This document shows positions 9,401 through 18,760 of a stretch of 64,000 nucleotides of DNA, piece by piece (position 1 is the stretch's first letter; every line of letters starts with the position of its first letter). The notes under the pieces were generated by a model. That model had not been told where the DNA came from and did not search any database. It saw only the letters and a list, made by a program, of their open reading frames with translations. A program made the translations under genes and the position numbers. The DNA is taken from contig JPHH03000010.1 in the NCBI GenBank assembly GCA_000750105.3, positions 434,001 to 498,000 of the forward strand. Direction: 5' to 3'. Source of the stretch: Tolypocladium sp. Sup5 PDA-1 (Eukaryota; Ascomycota; Sordariomycetes; Hypocreales; Ophiocordycipitaceae).

Positions 9401-11936
9401 CGTCATCGACAAACTCTCGCAACAGCTCCTCTGCGGTGACGTCGTCCGAGGTGCCGCGGGTCTTCCTCAAGCTTGGTCTGGAGCGGTTGTTCTTGATTCC
9501 GCTCGGTATGTTGGAGTTGTCAGGTAATGAGAGGACCGACACCAAGTCTGAGTGGCGGGTAAGCCGCCTCTTGAGCCCTGGCGCATGGTTAAGTGGTTTT
9601 CCAGGTTCGCTATCCCTCGTGAGAACCGTCGACTGCGTCAGGGTCGATTGCGTCACAGACGTCAGGTCCGAGTCAACAGCACTAGAGTCTTCTTCGGACA
9701 GGATGGTCGACAGCTCATGATTCCCATTTGTAGGCGGCCGGTACCTTGGCCCAGCCATCTTGGGGGTGGTTTGTTCCTCCTGGCGGTCGTCGGCCGGAGG
9801 GGGAGCGTCAGTTAGCCCAGTGGTTGATGTGTAATCAGATGAGTGGTAGCTCTCCGACACGTCGTCGTAGTGGTCAAATTTACGCTGCTCCTGGCTTTGA
9901 TAGCTCTTGGGCTGGGTCGTGTGCCCGCTCGACTCGCCCTGGAAGGCCTCCTTGAGTACACCCAGGAATGGCCGTCTTCCACCAGACTTTAGCGGCGATG
10001 AGGAACTTCTAGTTGCTCGACTCCTCTTCAACCCAGCTGATGAGGGGCTGTTGGCCTCCTTGACGGTCTGTGGGGTCATTCTATCGGTACTCTCGGTAGG
10101 AGGTGCCTTGTTCTCTTGGTTTTCGGTGTCATCAGCCTTGGGCGCGGAATGTCGTGAAGTTCGTGTTTCGTCAGACGGCCGTCGTCGCATTTTGGGCTCC
10201 TCGGGCATTTGCTTCTCGGCAGTTTGTAGTTTAGAGGTAGTAGAAGCCTTTGAGGAGGAGTCAACGAACGGGTCGACCGTGTTGTTGAGCCATTTCTCAA
10301 TGCTGGGCGGGTTGTTGGCCGTGTGTTGCCTCGGCGGATCTTGAATATCGTGGATGATCTTCTTCCCCTCCTCCACCACCTTCTTGAAAACGTTTGGCAT
10401 GGACTTGAGACTCGAGTTCCTCTCGACCTTGGGCCGCTTCGGCCTGCTCTTATTCATGGAAAGGTCGAGCTCGCTAAACGCAGACTGGCCAAAGGGAATA
10501 TCTCCCGGTAAGTCCGCCACAGACTTGTTTGCTATACTGGGGGCGAGATCGGACCCTTGATGGTACGCGCTGCTAAGGTTCGAACCTTCGTCATGGAAGG
10601 ACGGGTCCTCCGACAAATTGGAGGCGCCAGAGTGGAACGTCTTCGGCCTGGCCTTTACAGGTGGTCGTCTTCTTGACCCCGGGCGCTTAGTAGGGGTATC
10701 AAGCACGGACTCCGGCTCCTCGACGACTTCGATTCGGTCAGGGTTGCCTTGTCGATGCGACCTCGTCGTTTGTGACAATTCTGACGGCTCTTCAATGATC
10801 TCTATTCGGTCAGACGGCGACTTTTCTCGTCCAGATCCCGAGGTCGTTTTGCTCCTCGGCCGCGAGACGCGCGACATGTCCGCTCTTGACTCTTGCCTGA
10901 AAGACTCGCTCGTCGGCCTGACCCTGATCCCATCATCGTCGAGCTTCCTCCGCGACGGCGTGACTCGGATGCCATCGTCATCGCCTGTCCTCGACTTCGG
11001 TGCATGTCTCGCCGTGACCTGGCTGGACGTGTCTCCCGCCTCGCTCACAGGCCCTTCTGACCGTGAACTCTTGGCCCTGAAGTTGGAGGATCGGGAGCTC
11101 CGCGGCGGGGCCGCATCTGGGACCTCGACCTTGGCGGCCCACTCCTTGATCTTGTGCGACACGTTCGGGCTCGGGGCCGATCGCAGCACGAAGTCCGTGG
11201 GGATGGGGTTCGGGCTGACGGGCTTGTTGGCCTTGGGCGAGGGCCTGCGAGGCGAGTTCCTCCGGCCCTTGGGCTTCCTCCAGTGGTCGTCACTAACGAC
11301 TCTCTTCTTGGGGGGCGAGTTGGGCCGCGAGTCGTCTGCAGCATCCTCGCTGGGCTGCGCCGAGTCAGCAGCAGGGTTATGGAGCACCGGCTTTGTCCTG
11401 GACAAGCTCCTCTTCTTCTGTCGCATCTTTATCCGTATCCGGTCCTCCTCGGTGACGCTCTCCTCCTCGTCGTCCTTGAACGCGATATCCGTCGGTTCCG
11501 TGGCCGCATCGTCCGGGTCCCCCTTGGCCATGGTCGTCGCATTCGCGCGCTGCCAGGCACTCACGCGGTCCCGCACGCCGCCGGGCGGCTGGAGTCTCTT
11601 GACGGAGGTCTGCTTCATCTCCTGGCGCAGCTCCGCCTTGACGGCCTCGACGCCCTTGCGGTGCTTGCGGTCGGCGGCTATTCGTGCGTGGGACGGGCGG
11701 CCGAGGAGGAAGTCGGTCAGCAGCGTGGGCTCGGGCTTCTTGGAGTTGGATCGTGGCCGGGCTCCTGCCGCTGCGGGAGCCGACTTGGGGGTCGCTCCTG
11801 GGCTAGGCCCCTTCTTGGTGGTCGGCGTCGTCGGCGCATTGTGATGGTGGTGGCTGTTGTTGTTTTCCTTCCTGGGCGTGGTGGAAGTGGAGTCGAGCGA
11901 CGCCTCGTCGTCGTTGGGCGGGTGTGCTAAAGGCAT
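6468..11936 (-). CDS. Very large RhoGEF-like protein (DH-like segment plus PH-like regions), 1822 aa
   Basis: One uninterrupted reading frame. Residues 1-820 are low-complexity and charged (His run near 30, many SP/TP sites), so probably disordered and phosphorylated. Around residues 830-1060 there is a helical segment beginning ELLREFVDDENLYLRELKTL, a good match to conserved region 1 of Dbl-homology exchange factors. A PH-like stretch follows (~1085-1180, ending in a W-containing helix DWLDIL). Two further globular regions (~1440-1560 and ~1645-1822) also read like PH-type beta folds, the last closing with AGWVLRLVHQEVV. Such proteins activate Rho/Cdc42 GTPases at the cortex for polarity or septation. 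A relation to Bud3-like GEFs is possible but not established. The lack of introns over 5.5 kb is notable. Confidence 0.6.
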   Translation of the reverse strand: MPLAHPPNDDEASLDSTSTTPRKENNNSHHHHNAPTTPTTKKGPSPGATPKSAPAAAGARPRSNSKKPEPTLLTDFLLGRPSHARIAADRKHRKGVEAVKAELRQEMKQTSVKRLQPPGGVRDRVSAWQRANATTMAKGDPDDAATEPTDIAFKDDEEESVTEEDRIRIKMRQKKRSLSRTKPVLHNPAADSAQPSEDAADDSRPNSPPKKRVVSDDHWRKPKGRRNSPRRPSPKANKPVSPNPIPTDFVLRSAPSPNVSHKIKEWAAKVEVPDAAPPRSSRSSNFRAKSSRSEGPVSEAGDTSSQVTARHAPKSRTGDDDGIRVTPSRRKLDDDGIRVRPTSESFRQESRADMSRVSRPRSKTTSGSGREKSPSDRIEIIEEPSELSQTTRSHRQGNPDRIEVVEEPESVLDTPTKRPGSRRRPPVKARPKTFHSGASNLSEDPSFHDEGSNLSSAYHQGSDLAPSIANKSVADLPGDIPFGQSAFSELDLSMNKSRPKRPKVERNSSLKSMPNVFKKVVEEGKKIIHDIQDPPRQHTANNPPSIEKWLNNTVDPFVDSSSKASTTSKLQTAEKQMPEEPKMRRRPSDETRTSRHSAPKADDTENQENKAPPTESTDRMTPQTVKEANSPSSAGLKRSRATRSSSSPLKSGGRRPFLGVLKEAFQGESSGHTTQPKSYQSQEQRKFDHYDDVSESYHSSDYTSTTGLTDAPPPADDRQEEQTTPKMAGPRYRPPTNGNHELSTILSEEDSSAVDSDLTSVTQSTLTQSTVLTRDSEPGKPLNHAPGLKRRLTRHSDLVSVLSLPDNSNIPSGIKNNRSRPSLRKTRGTSDDVTAEELLREFVDDENLYLRELKTLVDGVVPVLLSHAVNGTSATELFSYGSSGPSTGGLSKSVVNMGVALEKLKNAHRKAPTSDIRRLTNWAHGVVPFYNSYLSAWRLGFEDVVVNLAPAAGGLDDEDSLLNALPRNEGGDIVNAEGQRVAVSHLLKRPLIRVKQMTKFVKCVDAIIDSNDTHDLLRDFESLQDNARRRHKEESARMMDEDATNTDTARARELRTFDAAESVSIDPSRQVNAKDAFSLDLAHSNGQRLECQVELVHRDNQNYPDDQGDLLIRETGEGRKSYLLFSPISMSMVSARTGEGDFDMVIMVRGMHNGKAWHELLTLVADNEDQILDWLDILPLSPVPPKEPEPGVVGRPSHDRTPTKGVPDTPIGVQIPLPESPRSPIAKDLSAASPEPKQPLPSRYRPQRASMPTLPLAASPERQDPEKTPTQQDRSREPRSRPLSENMRPDPRSLRKESPNSTPYRGDGAPPPPVHRTLSHSPQPADKSIPSLQPPAESQSSERLKRRGSSPLKHEYLPSDVSSGSETYSTEVSDAESSDDEIESVDIPETELGVSIKKEAPPVLESIESVVSESQCSLTPSNSASQAGMHGHKTAPEENAERFMASISRWSEKGIWKDVSGPPCSIIVTAGLIEAFAFRNGDGKNDKPLVALDLTPLVLIRQSTAVDLEIRSSVQPHSRLYQAHSGGNFRFRCNNAPECFGLYMSVHHARLNNQKFIQLENEARFKSFGERKAAPENDEGSSSSRRRSWFGRKNSYRSSVRAPSQSHDGGSTTPSSTPSASSFLKRLTVAGNLSFNIARSSVDRQSMGSGGNSLYTSGSSSASGTPPRSPSVSVENSGRDPTNLGTENIRIRLHLLVAAAKWEDYGNCSLQIRRPPPGWRQALRADHGLEKRVTATTLPKKDSEKPRIVLDAVLGSGCFSPMGARGIVCGVWEEVRNGDGVVGMVPATGATGGMIKKWCFQCANAAEAGWVLRLVHQEVVRA

Positions 11937-14311
11937 AGTACCTCAGAGGCTCGGTCTGTATGAAGCGGCTCAGCTATAAGAGTCGCGCATCGGACCAGGC
12001 AAGCGCAGAGCGAGAGTTCGAGGGGGCAGAGACGGACTGGACGCCTCGGGCCTCGACGGGACATGCGTGCGCCGCCTTTCCTGCTTCCATGGCATTGCCT
12101 ACCTTGTGCGAGCCGCATGCTGCGGTAGCCGTCGGCGAGGCGCGCGGTACTACCAGCGCAGCATGGCAACCTGTATCCGTCCGTGGAGTCTCGAGCGAGG
12201 GCGTGGGGAGCTGGTGTTTTCGACCGAGGAGGCTCCACGAGGGGCGCCGGGTGAAGCCGTCGGGCAGCAGTGACAACAAAAAACAATGCTCGAGGCTATC
12301 CGCAAACTCAGAATGCCGGCGCAAAAGCTCCAAAACGCGATGCTCGATCTCAGATGCAGCAGCGTCGATACTGACTGTGATAGTGACAGCACACACGTAA
12401 CAGCAGTCGTACATGCAGCCGTTCAAGCTCCCTCGGACTCGACCTGTCGAGGGCGCATCAGGATGCCGCAGTAACCAATGGGGCCCGCTAGTGGGAGCTT
12501 GACGGTAAACAACAAGGCTCAGTGGAGTGTTGCGGGTCTCCACTCGCATCGGGGTTCGCTTGCTGTCGAGCCCCCCTGGCGCAGCCCTGGCGCAGCCCTG
12601 ACGCAGCCTATCAGCGGCGCCGCCTCTGCCAGCTGCAGCGCATCGCCCTCGCCGTAGGCCCGCTGTGGCGCCTCCCTGCCGGGGGTCTCCGCCGCTGCCC
12701 TGCTCTTGTGCCCAGCATTTCCAGCTTTCGATGAGGGCTGTCTTGATTCTTGAGATGACCAGCAGCAGGCGACTAGTGATGCGGATCCGACCATGCTGTG
12801 CATAACGACGGTGATGGGCAAGGCTATTCGTTCGATCATTCGCTGGTTGCCATCGAACGGAACAGATGTCGGACGGTGACCGATGAATCCAGGTCTGGCT
12901 TCCCCAAACATGATACAACGAAGAGCCGGCACGACGCACTTAGGTATCAGATAAGATTGATCGGTTGCTACTTGAACAGTGACATCTTCAGCTTTCAAGT
13001 CCGCCCCCGGATCCACAAAGTCCGTCGTGTTTGTTATGATGGCGCCAGCTGACACCAGAGTTCATGCTAAGCCCCCCATCTCCCGCTTGACGACAACCAC
13101 GGACGCACAACAACAATGGAAACGTCCCTTTGGAAGGGGCCTTGAAACCAGCACACGGCAAGCTTCCCTGCTTTGTTTCTCCCCACCAACTTCCAAGCCC
13201 ACCAGATTTACACCCCTCATTGCACGACACGGCAGTGATTCATGCCAACGTCCTTGCGTCCGCACGGGCGACTGCGTTCATCTCCGCAACAAGAGGAACC
13301 AGCACGAGGTGCCCAGCATCCCATCCGTGTCTTCGACAGACAGGCACCTGCGGGTGTTGGCTCGTGGAGAGCTGACCGGCCACCCCCCCACGCGCGCGGC
13401 GTTGGGTGGTGTGTGTCGCACAAGTCACAGGATCCCGTCGGATGCTACCACTGGCTGCCGCACGCCGCAACGCCTTCCGTTCGTACCGTTGGTGTGGTTC
13501 GACGGAGAGATCATGGATGTATTTCGCTGACGTGAGGGTGAGCATGAACGCCTCTGGCTGGCTGTAAGAAGGACTTGAGGCAACGTCGTACGGCTCCAGT
13601 GTAGGTGCATTTAAACGGACAAGGACCGCCCACTGTAAGTGAGCAATCGTCTGTACTACAGTGTACCGAGCATCCGCTCGAAACCCAGCTTTGACCTCTC
13701 GTCCCCTTTGAGTTTCCAGCTGTGTGGAAGCTCCCGCCGCCACACCAAACGTCCAGCTGATCCCCTCCCACCCACCATCGCACATCCGCCGCCATCCCGC
13801 AACCCACATCTCCACACCCTCACCAGCAACTTCAACGCACCACCTTCAGCACCCATCGCTTTCCACATCCCGCCAGCCAAACCCAGTAGGCGAACACACC
13901 CGTTTATGAATGATTTGCCTCCGGATCTGGGTCCATTCAACCGCCAGCACCGGGAGAGGGAGGCTCCCACGCTGCACGTTCACGGGATGAGATGCTACCC
14001 TAGGCCACCTACACGGCACTTCGGGGGCACCCACATTGGCCAGTACGGAGATTGAGAATGGAGAATGCCAAAGCAATGACATGAGGTAGCCTGAGATGCT
14101 AGCTATTCCAAACGAATGATACAGTGCCCCAAGTCCCTCCCACAACGCTGTCGAGACTCTGTTGTCCGTATTACCGCGAGGGAGTTAGGCTCAACCCATG
14201 CAAATGAAACTCGCATACAAAAAGAATCCACCAACGCCGCCCAATGCAAATGAGAAACGGAATAGAGACCGCCAACACCGCCCTATGCATATACCAACAC
14301 GTGAAAACCAT
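11937..14311. other. 2.4 kb intergenic region
   Basis: Contains the presumed promoter and leader of the large minus-strand gene. ORFs up to about 320 codons exist on the minus strand, but their residue composition (Arg/Ser/Cys-rich, no domain) looks random. A small tandem GCGCAGCCCTG-type repeat lies near 12577-12606. No gene is supported. Confidence 0.5.
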
Positions 14312-15046
14312 CTACTCCTTCGTCGGAAGCAAAAAGCGCACCTTCTTCTTGGGCTTTGCAGCCATCTTCTGTACCTCTGCCTCCTTCACCACTTCGCTCC
14401 CCTCGCTCATCATCACGTCCTCCTCCGTCTCCTCCTCAATCGACCACACATCCGGGCTCGGCTCCCTCCAGAGGCGTCCGGGCCGCGGCCTCGCCGACAC
14501 ACTCCTCGCCTGTCCTCCAAAGCGTGCCCGTGCGGAGGTCCTGCCACGGGGCTGCGGCGCCGGGTAGGACGCCGGCGACAGGAGACCGTTCGCGCTGGTC
14601 CCAAAGACGGGGCTCCGGGTGCGCAGCTTGAGGCCATCGATGCCAATGTTCCGCAGGGGCGTGAGACGGGATGGGCTGCCGGGCGAGAAGCGGATGTAGT
14701 CCTCATCGTCATCGTCGTCGGTGGTAAGCCCGTCGGAGTCAAAGTCCGGTGATGTTGCACGGCCCTTGGGCTTGCTGAGACCCTCGAGGCTGGACGGGCT
14801 GACACTACGAACGATTTCGCGGGGATGACTGGAGTCTTCGATGCCAGCATCAAAGTCCATGTCGTCATCCATATCTCCCACATCGCTATCCGCGGCAGGC
14901 GTGAGAAAGTATGTAAGGGGGTTGTCATCGATGTCTTCGAGGAGCGGCCGTGGCTCGCTGTTCTTCCGAGACGTCGACGAGTTGAGGCGCATCTGGGTTG
15001 GTGGCCATGAGTCTCTGTGAGACCAGGCTTCTGGTTGGGTCGGCAT
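14312..15046 (-). CDS. Disordered acidic fungal protein ending in a PP1-type KVRF motif, 244 aa
   Basis: Single exon, 244 residues starting MPTQPEAW. Composition is disordered: acidic clusters (DDDMDFD near 60, TTDDDDDEDY near 113), many Ser-Pro sites, and an Arg-rich middle. The C-terminus reads AKPKKKVRFLLPTKE; KVRF fits the RVxF docking consensus of protein phosphatase 1, preceded by a basic cluster that could act as a nuclear signal. A role as a PP1-binding or phosphorylation-regulated nuclear protein is inference. I do not recognise a named family. Confidence 0.65.
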   Translation of the reverse strand: MPTQPEAWSHRDSWPPTQMRLNSSTSRKNSEPRPLLEDIDDNPLTYFLTPAADSDVGDMDDDMDFDAGIEDSSHPREIVRSVSPSSLEGLSKPKGRATSPDFDSDGLTTDDDDDEDYIRFSPGSPSRLTPLRNIGIDGLKLRTRSPVFGTSANGLLSPASYPAPQPRGRTSARARFGGQARSVSARPRPGRLWREPSPDVWSIEEETEEDVMMSEGSEVVKEAEVQKMAAKPKKKVRFLLPTKE

Positions 15047-17653
15047 GGTGTCCGGCGAGGATGCAAGGTTCTGTGTTGCCCCGTCCGATGGTATCCTGGA
15101 GCGGCAGGCTCAGGCCGAATGGTATCGATGAATGCCACCTCGGGCAAGAATCAAACGGCAAATATATGAGAGCGATGGGAAGAAAGAAACCCTCCGCCGG
15201 CAGGGCCGGCACGTATGATTATCTCAGCGTTGGACCTTTTCCAGTCTGAGGAAGCCTGTCAGTGTTGACATATAAGCCTGGGGAATCAGAGGTCTCGACT
15301 TGAGCTCTGGGAGGGTGGCGTCATGTTCATATATAGATATTCGTCGCCTGGTCTTCCTTCCGTAGGCACCGAGAAAAAACAGTCGCCGAAGCGAGTCCCT
15401 ACGCACCCCCCGCGCCGCACTTGCGTACGCATTGATGCGAGGCGGCCGCCATTGTCCCAGTCACATCGCCAGAAAGGGTGGCCTTGTGAGTGACCCAAGT
15501 CGGTGGTCATCAGCAGCCAACCAGGGTGCTGCGCCCACGTGAAGGGGCCTATCAGGGATCGGCGCTGGCCCCTAGTCTGACGCCATCCGACGTTCTATCA
15601 CATCCACCATACCGACGCCGCAGTCATGAGCTTGCCCGTGGTGCTGAAAGCGGCAACATGAACTGCTCCGTGGGCTCCATCGCAGGGTCTGTCGATCCGG
15701 CCGCTGCGAGGCTGGGAGGCGAGGGACGCGAATGGCCCGCAGCGGGAGCCAAGTGGGTGTGAGGCACGAGCCGTGGTGTGGGCGGTTGACTGGTCCTCAG
15801 CCCGCCGCCTTGGCCTATTTCTGCCATTAGGCCCGTCACTAGCAGCAGCCGTCCTGCAGCCTCGTAAGCTGAGACATGGACACCATCACGGCGCAGGCAT
15901 GGGGAAACGATGCTGAGCATCTGACTCCCGCCATGGCGGCCATGGCAGATGGTGGTTCATGACCGTGAATGGCGGCACCACGCTGTGGGGAATGTTGGTC
16001 ATGCCCGGGCCCCGGGTGCGCAGCTGAGAATCCCATCTGCATGATCTGCGATTTGGATCGAGCGTTGCCTGTTGGATCGGAACGGTGCCAGGCCGCGAAA
16101 CTGCATTTTGAGCCTCGAGATGCATGCAGCGTGCCTTGCATCGCGCGACGGGAGGGAGCCGCCTTGAGTCAACCGGCAACATCACGCCGACAAACAGGGA
16201 AGATGCCCAGGCAGCGGTGGTGTGCACGGAGGTCATCGGATATGGGACGAGCCCGTCCGCGCACCCTCTCCAGCTCGGACACGAGGGAAATGGGGAAAGG
16301 CGTAAATGTCCGGAGTCACCGTGGAATAGACTGGATATGCCTGGAATCTTCATAGGTGAGGCTGCCAGGGCTGAACGGTCTAGCGACTGGTGAAGCTGAC
16401 CATTGTATGCATATTGAACGCCTTTGACTCACCTCACCACAAGGCTGCAGCCTTGTCAGTCGCCACGCTGGATCGAAATGCATTTATCCGGCTGTCTGCG
16501 CGGTCGAAAACCACATCGCAAGACCGTCTTGCTGGGCTCGGCGTCAGTCTGGCAAGCCAGAGTGAAAGGACGAGTATCGGCCATCATCCGAATGTGCGCA
16601 ACGTTGCTCGGGCACTTGCCCACAGGTCTAGTGGAGATGTCGCAATGGTCACTCGTCGGCTTTATCTGATCTGCCGCCGAGCCTCCATCCATTGCGGTGC
16701 AGCTGCCCAGGCTCGAGAGATCAAAGTATAGCCGGTGGGTGGGTGTGATGGGCGAGTACAATTGTCGCCATTGAGAAGCCAGGTCGGTCCACGCCGTAGG
16801 AGAGGGCAAAGTGCCGTTCATCAGACCTGCACATGCGGGGAACGCATCTCGTCGACCTGTCTCGGCTCCAACAACGCCTCGTGGTGTGGTTGATGCAAAG
16901 GTCGATGCTACCCAGCACTCGGCCGTGGTCCGGCGCGAGTACGAGACTGGTGCGTGAAGGCAGCGAGCATCTGACTGTGGCTCGTTAGATCGTCGTCGCG
17001 TCGGTCCTAATATAGCAACGGAGCATATCTCCGAAAGATAACCGGTTCATCTCGTGAAGAAAGAGCTCCGGGAGAGAGCTCCAGTAGGGTGGATGTGCAT
17101 TGTTGCCACCAAGACTTCTTGATGCACCCCGCGAATGCCGCATAAATTCCAAATACGGCGCCGAGCTTTCCCAGGTGTCAGCGATGAGACGGTGGGACTT
17201 TCACGGTAAAGCCTATCCCGTTGAAAGCCCAAAGATCTGGCCAGTTTGTCGAATTCGGCATTCGTCCACATGCGCATCGGCGTCGAGATCGAGGTCCGGG
17301 ACGGGACTTGCAAATGCACATATGCGGCCAAGTGGCTCCCGCATTTTGCGCCGCTGAGAGCATAGCCATAACGTAACCTGGCCATTGAAACCCCGGCAGA
17401 GCTGCAATTCTTGGAGATTTGTCGGACGAGGCCAATCATGCCAACTCGCCAAGGACGGATGCGGTAATTGAGAACCTTTGTGGAGTTGCAGCGTTCGGGA
17501 GGAAACGGATGACGCGCTGGGCAGCGAGGGAGCCTGAACTGAAAAAGAGCACATCCCATAAATACAGCCGGGGTACCACGTGACAGCACCGCGGCAACGC
17601 ACCCCCTCTTCTTACGGCCTCGAGATGAGAGCCTGCACTGGCTGTTACGCTCA
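15047..17653. other. 2.6 kb intergenic region
   Basis: No ORF with recognisable protein character on either strand. It contains the promoter of the 14312-15046 gene at its left end (minus) and that of the nuclease-fold gene at its right end (plus). Confidence 0.5.
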
Positions 17654-18760
17654 ATGGCGAGCACGGCGTTCGCTGCACGAAGACGCATGGCAAGGTCCTC
17701 GAGAGAATTTCGTCTTGTCCTCGTCTGCTGCCTACTGTTTTGCCTGCTCCTCTCCTGGTGCAGCAGCAGCTTTTACTCCCGGGCATCCATCCAGCACCCC
17801 GAGTTCGACACCTCGCGCCGAGGTGTTCTAGACACGGTCGATATGAGGGTCAACAAAGACCAGAGCCAAGAGGTGATTGCTTCGGGTCCGTCGTACAACA
17901 TGAACACGGCGGAGCACAAGACCTCGATGCCGCTGCGCCTCATCAGCTTCAACATCAGGTACGCGACGCGCCGTCAAGTCGTGGGCGAGCAGCCATGGAA
18001 GGTCCGCTGCCCGAAGCTGTGCACGCAGCTCCGGTTCATCACGGCAGGACACCAGAGCCCGTTTGTGTGTCTCCAAGAAGCCCTCTACTCGCAGATCAAT
18101 GACGTCCAAGCCCAGCTGGGCTCGTCGTGGGCGCATATTGGTCGGGGGCGCGGAGAGGGCGAAACGGACGGCGAGTTCTCGCCCGTCTTCTACCGTACGG
18201 ATGTCTGGAAATGCATACGTAGCGAGACCAGATGGCTGAGCCCGACTCCCGAGAAGCCCTCCCGCGGCTGGGACGCCGCCCTCAACAGGATCGTCACCAT
18301 GGGCGAGTTCTCGCACAGGGCAACCAACACCCGAGTCGTCGTGATGAGCACCCACTTTGACCACATTGGAGTCACCGCGCGCAACAACAGCGCTAAGCTG
18401 CTCATTAAGTTTGCCAAGGAATGGAGCAGCGGAAAGGGGGAAGAGTCCTCAGCCGTCCTGATCGGGGGCGACTTCAACAGCACACCCGATGAAGAGGCCT
18501 ACCAGGCCATGACTGCGCCGGGGTCAGGCATGTCCGACATTGCGGACCTGGTGCCGGAGAGCAGAAAGTACGGGAACCACCTGACTTACACGAGCTTCGG
18601 GGAGCCGAATGAGTCACCCAGTCGTATCGACTTTCTCTTCATCCGGGAGCCTCGCACGGCCAAGATCGAGACGTTTGGGGTGCTGGCGAACATCTTCGAC
18701 GACCAGATTCGGCTGTCGGACCACCGGGCTGTTGTGGCCGATCTCGATATCAAGGTCTAG
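17654..18760 (+). CDS. Membrane-anchored endonuclease/exonuclease/phosphatase (EEP) family protein
   Basis: Single exon, 368 residues. Residues ~20-42 are a hydrophobic signal-anchor after a basic N-terminus, so the catalytic domain probably faces the lumen or outside. EEP superfamily motifs appear in order: ISFNIRY near 97, QEA near 140 (metal-binding Glu), THFDH near 231, GGDFNSTP near 270 (catalytic Asp/Asn), RIDFLF near 324 and SDHRAVVADL near 354 (general-base His). All key residues look intact. The family cleaves phosphodiester or phosphomonoester bonds (DNase I, sphingomyelinase, inositol phosphatase types), and the substrate cannot be chosen from sequence alone. Extracellular fungal members near 300-370 residues are common. 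Confidence 0.85.
   Translation: MASTAFAARRRMARSSREFRLVLVCCLLFCLLLSWCSSSFYSRASIQHPEFDTSRRGVLDTVDMRVNKDQSQEVIASGPSYNMNTAEHKTSMPLRLISFNIRYATRRQVVGEQPWKVRCPKLCTQLRFITAGHQSPFVCLQEALYSQINDVQAQLGSSWAHIGRGRGEGETDGEFSPVFYRTDVWKCIRSETRWLSPTPEKPSRGWDAALNRIVTMGEFSHRATNTRVVVMSTHFDHIGVTARNNSAKLLIKFAKEWSSGKGEESSAVLIGGDFNSTPDEEAYQAMTAPGSGMSDIADLVPESRKYGNHLTYTSFGEPNESPSRIDFLFIREPRTAKIETFGVLANIFDDQIRLSDHRAVVADLDIKV

Noticed and set aside
10618..11844. 408-codon ORF on the plus strand
   Set aside because: Lies opposite the disordered N-terminus of the RhoGEF-like gene; Ser/Leu-rich mirror of its codons.
11974..12939. 321-codon ORF on the minus strand upstream of the large gene
   Set aside because: No domain, random-looking composition, overlaps other open frames; probably promoter or leader DNA.
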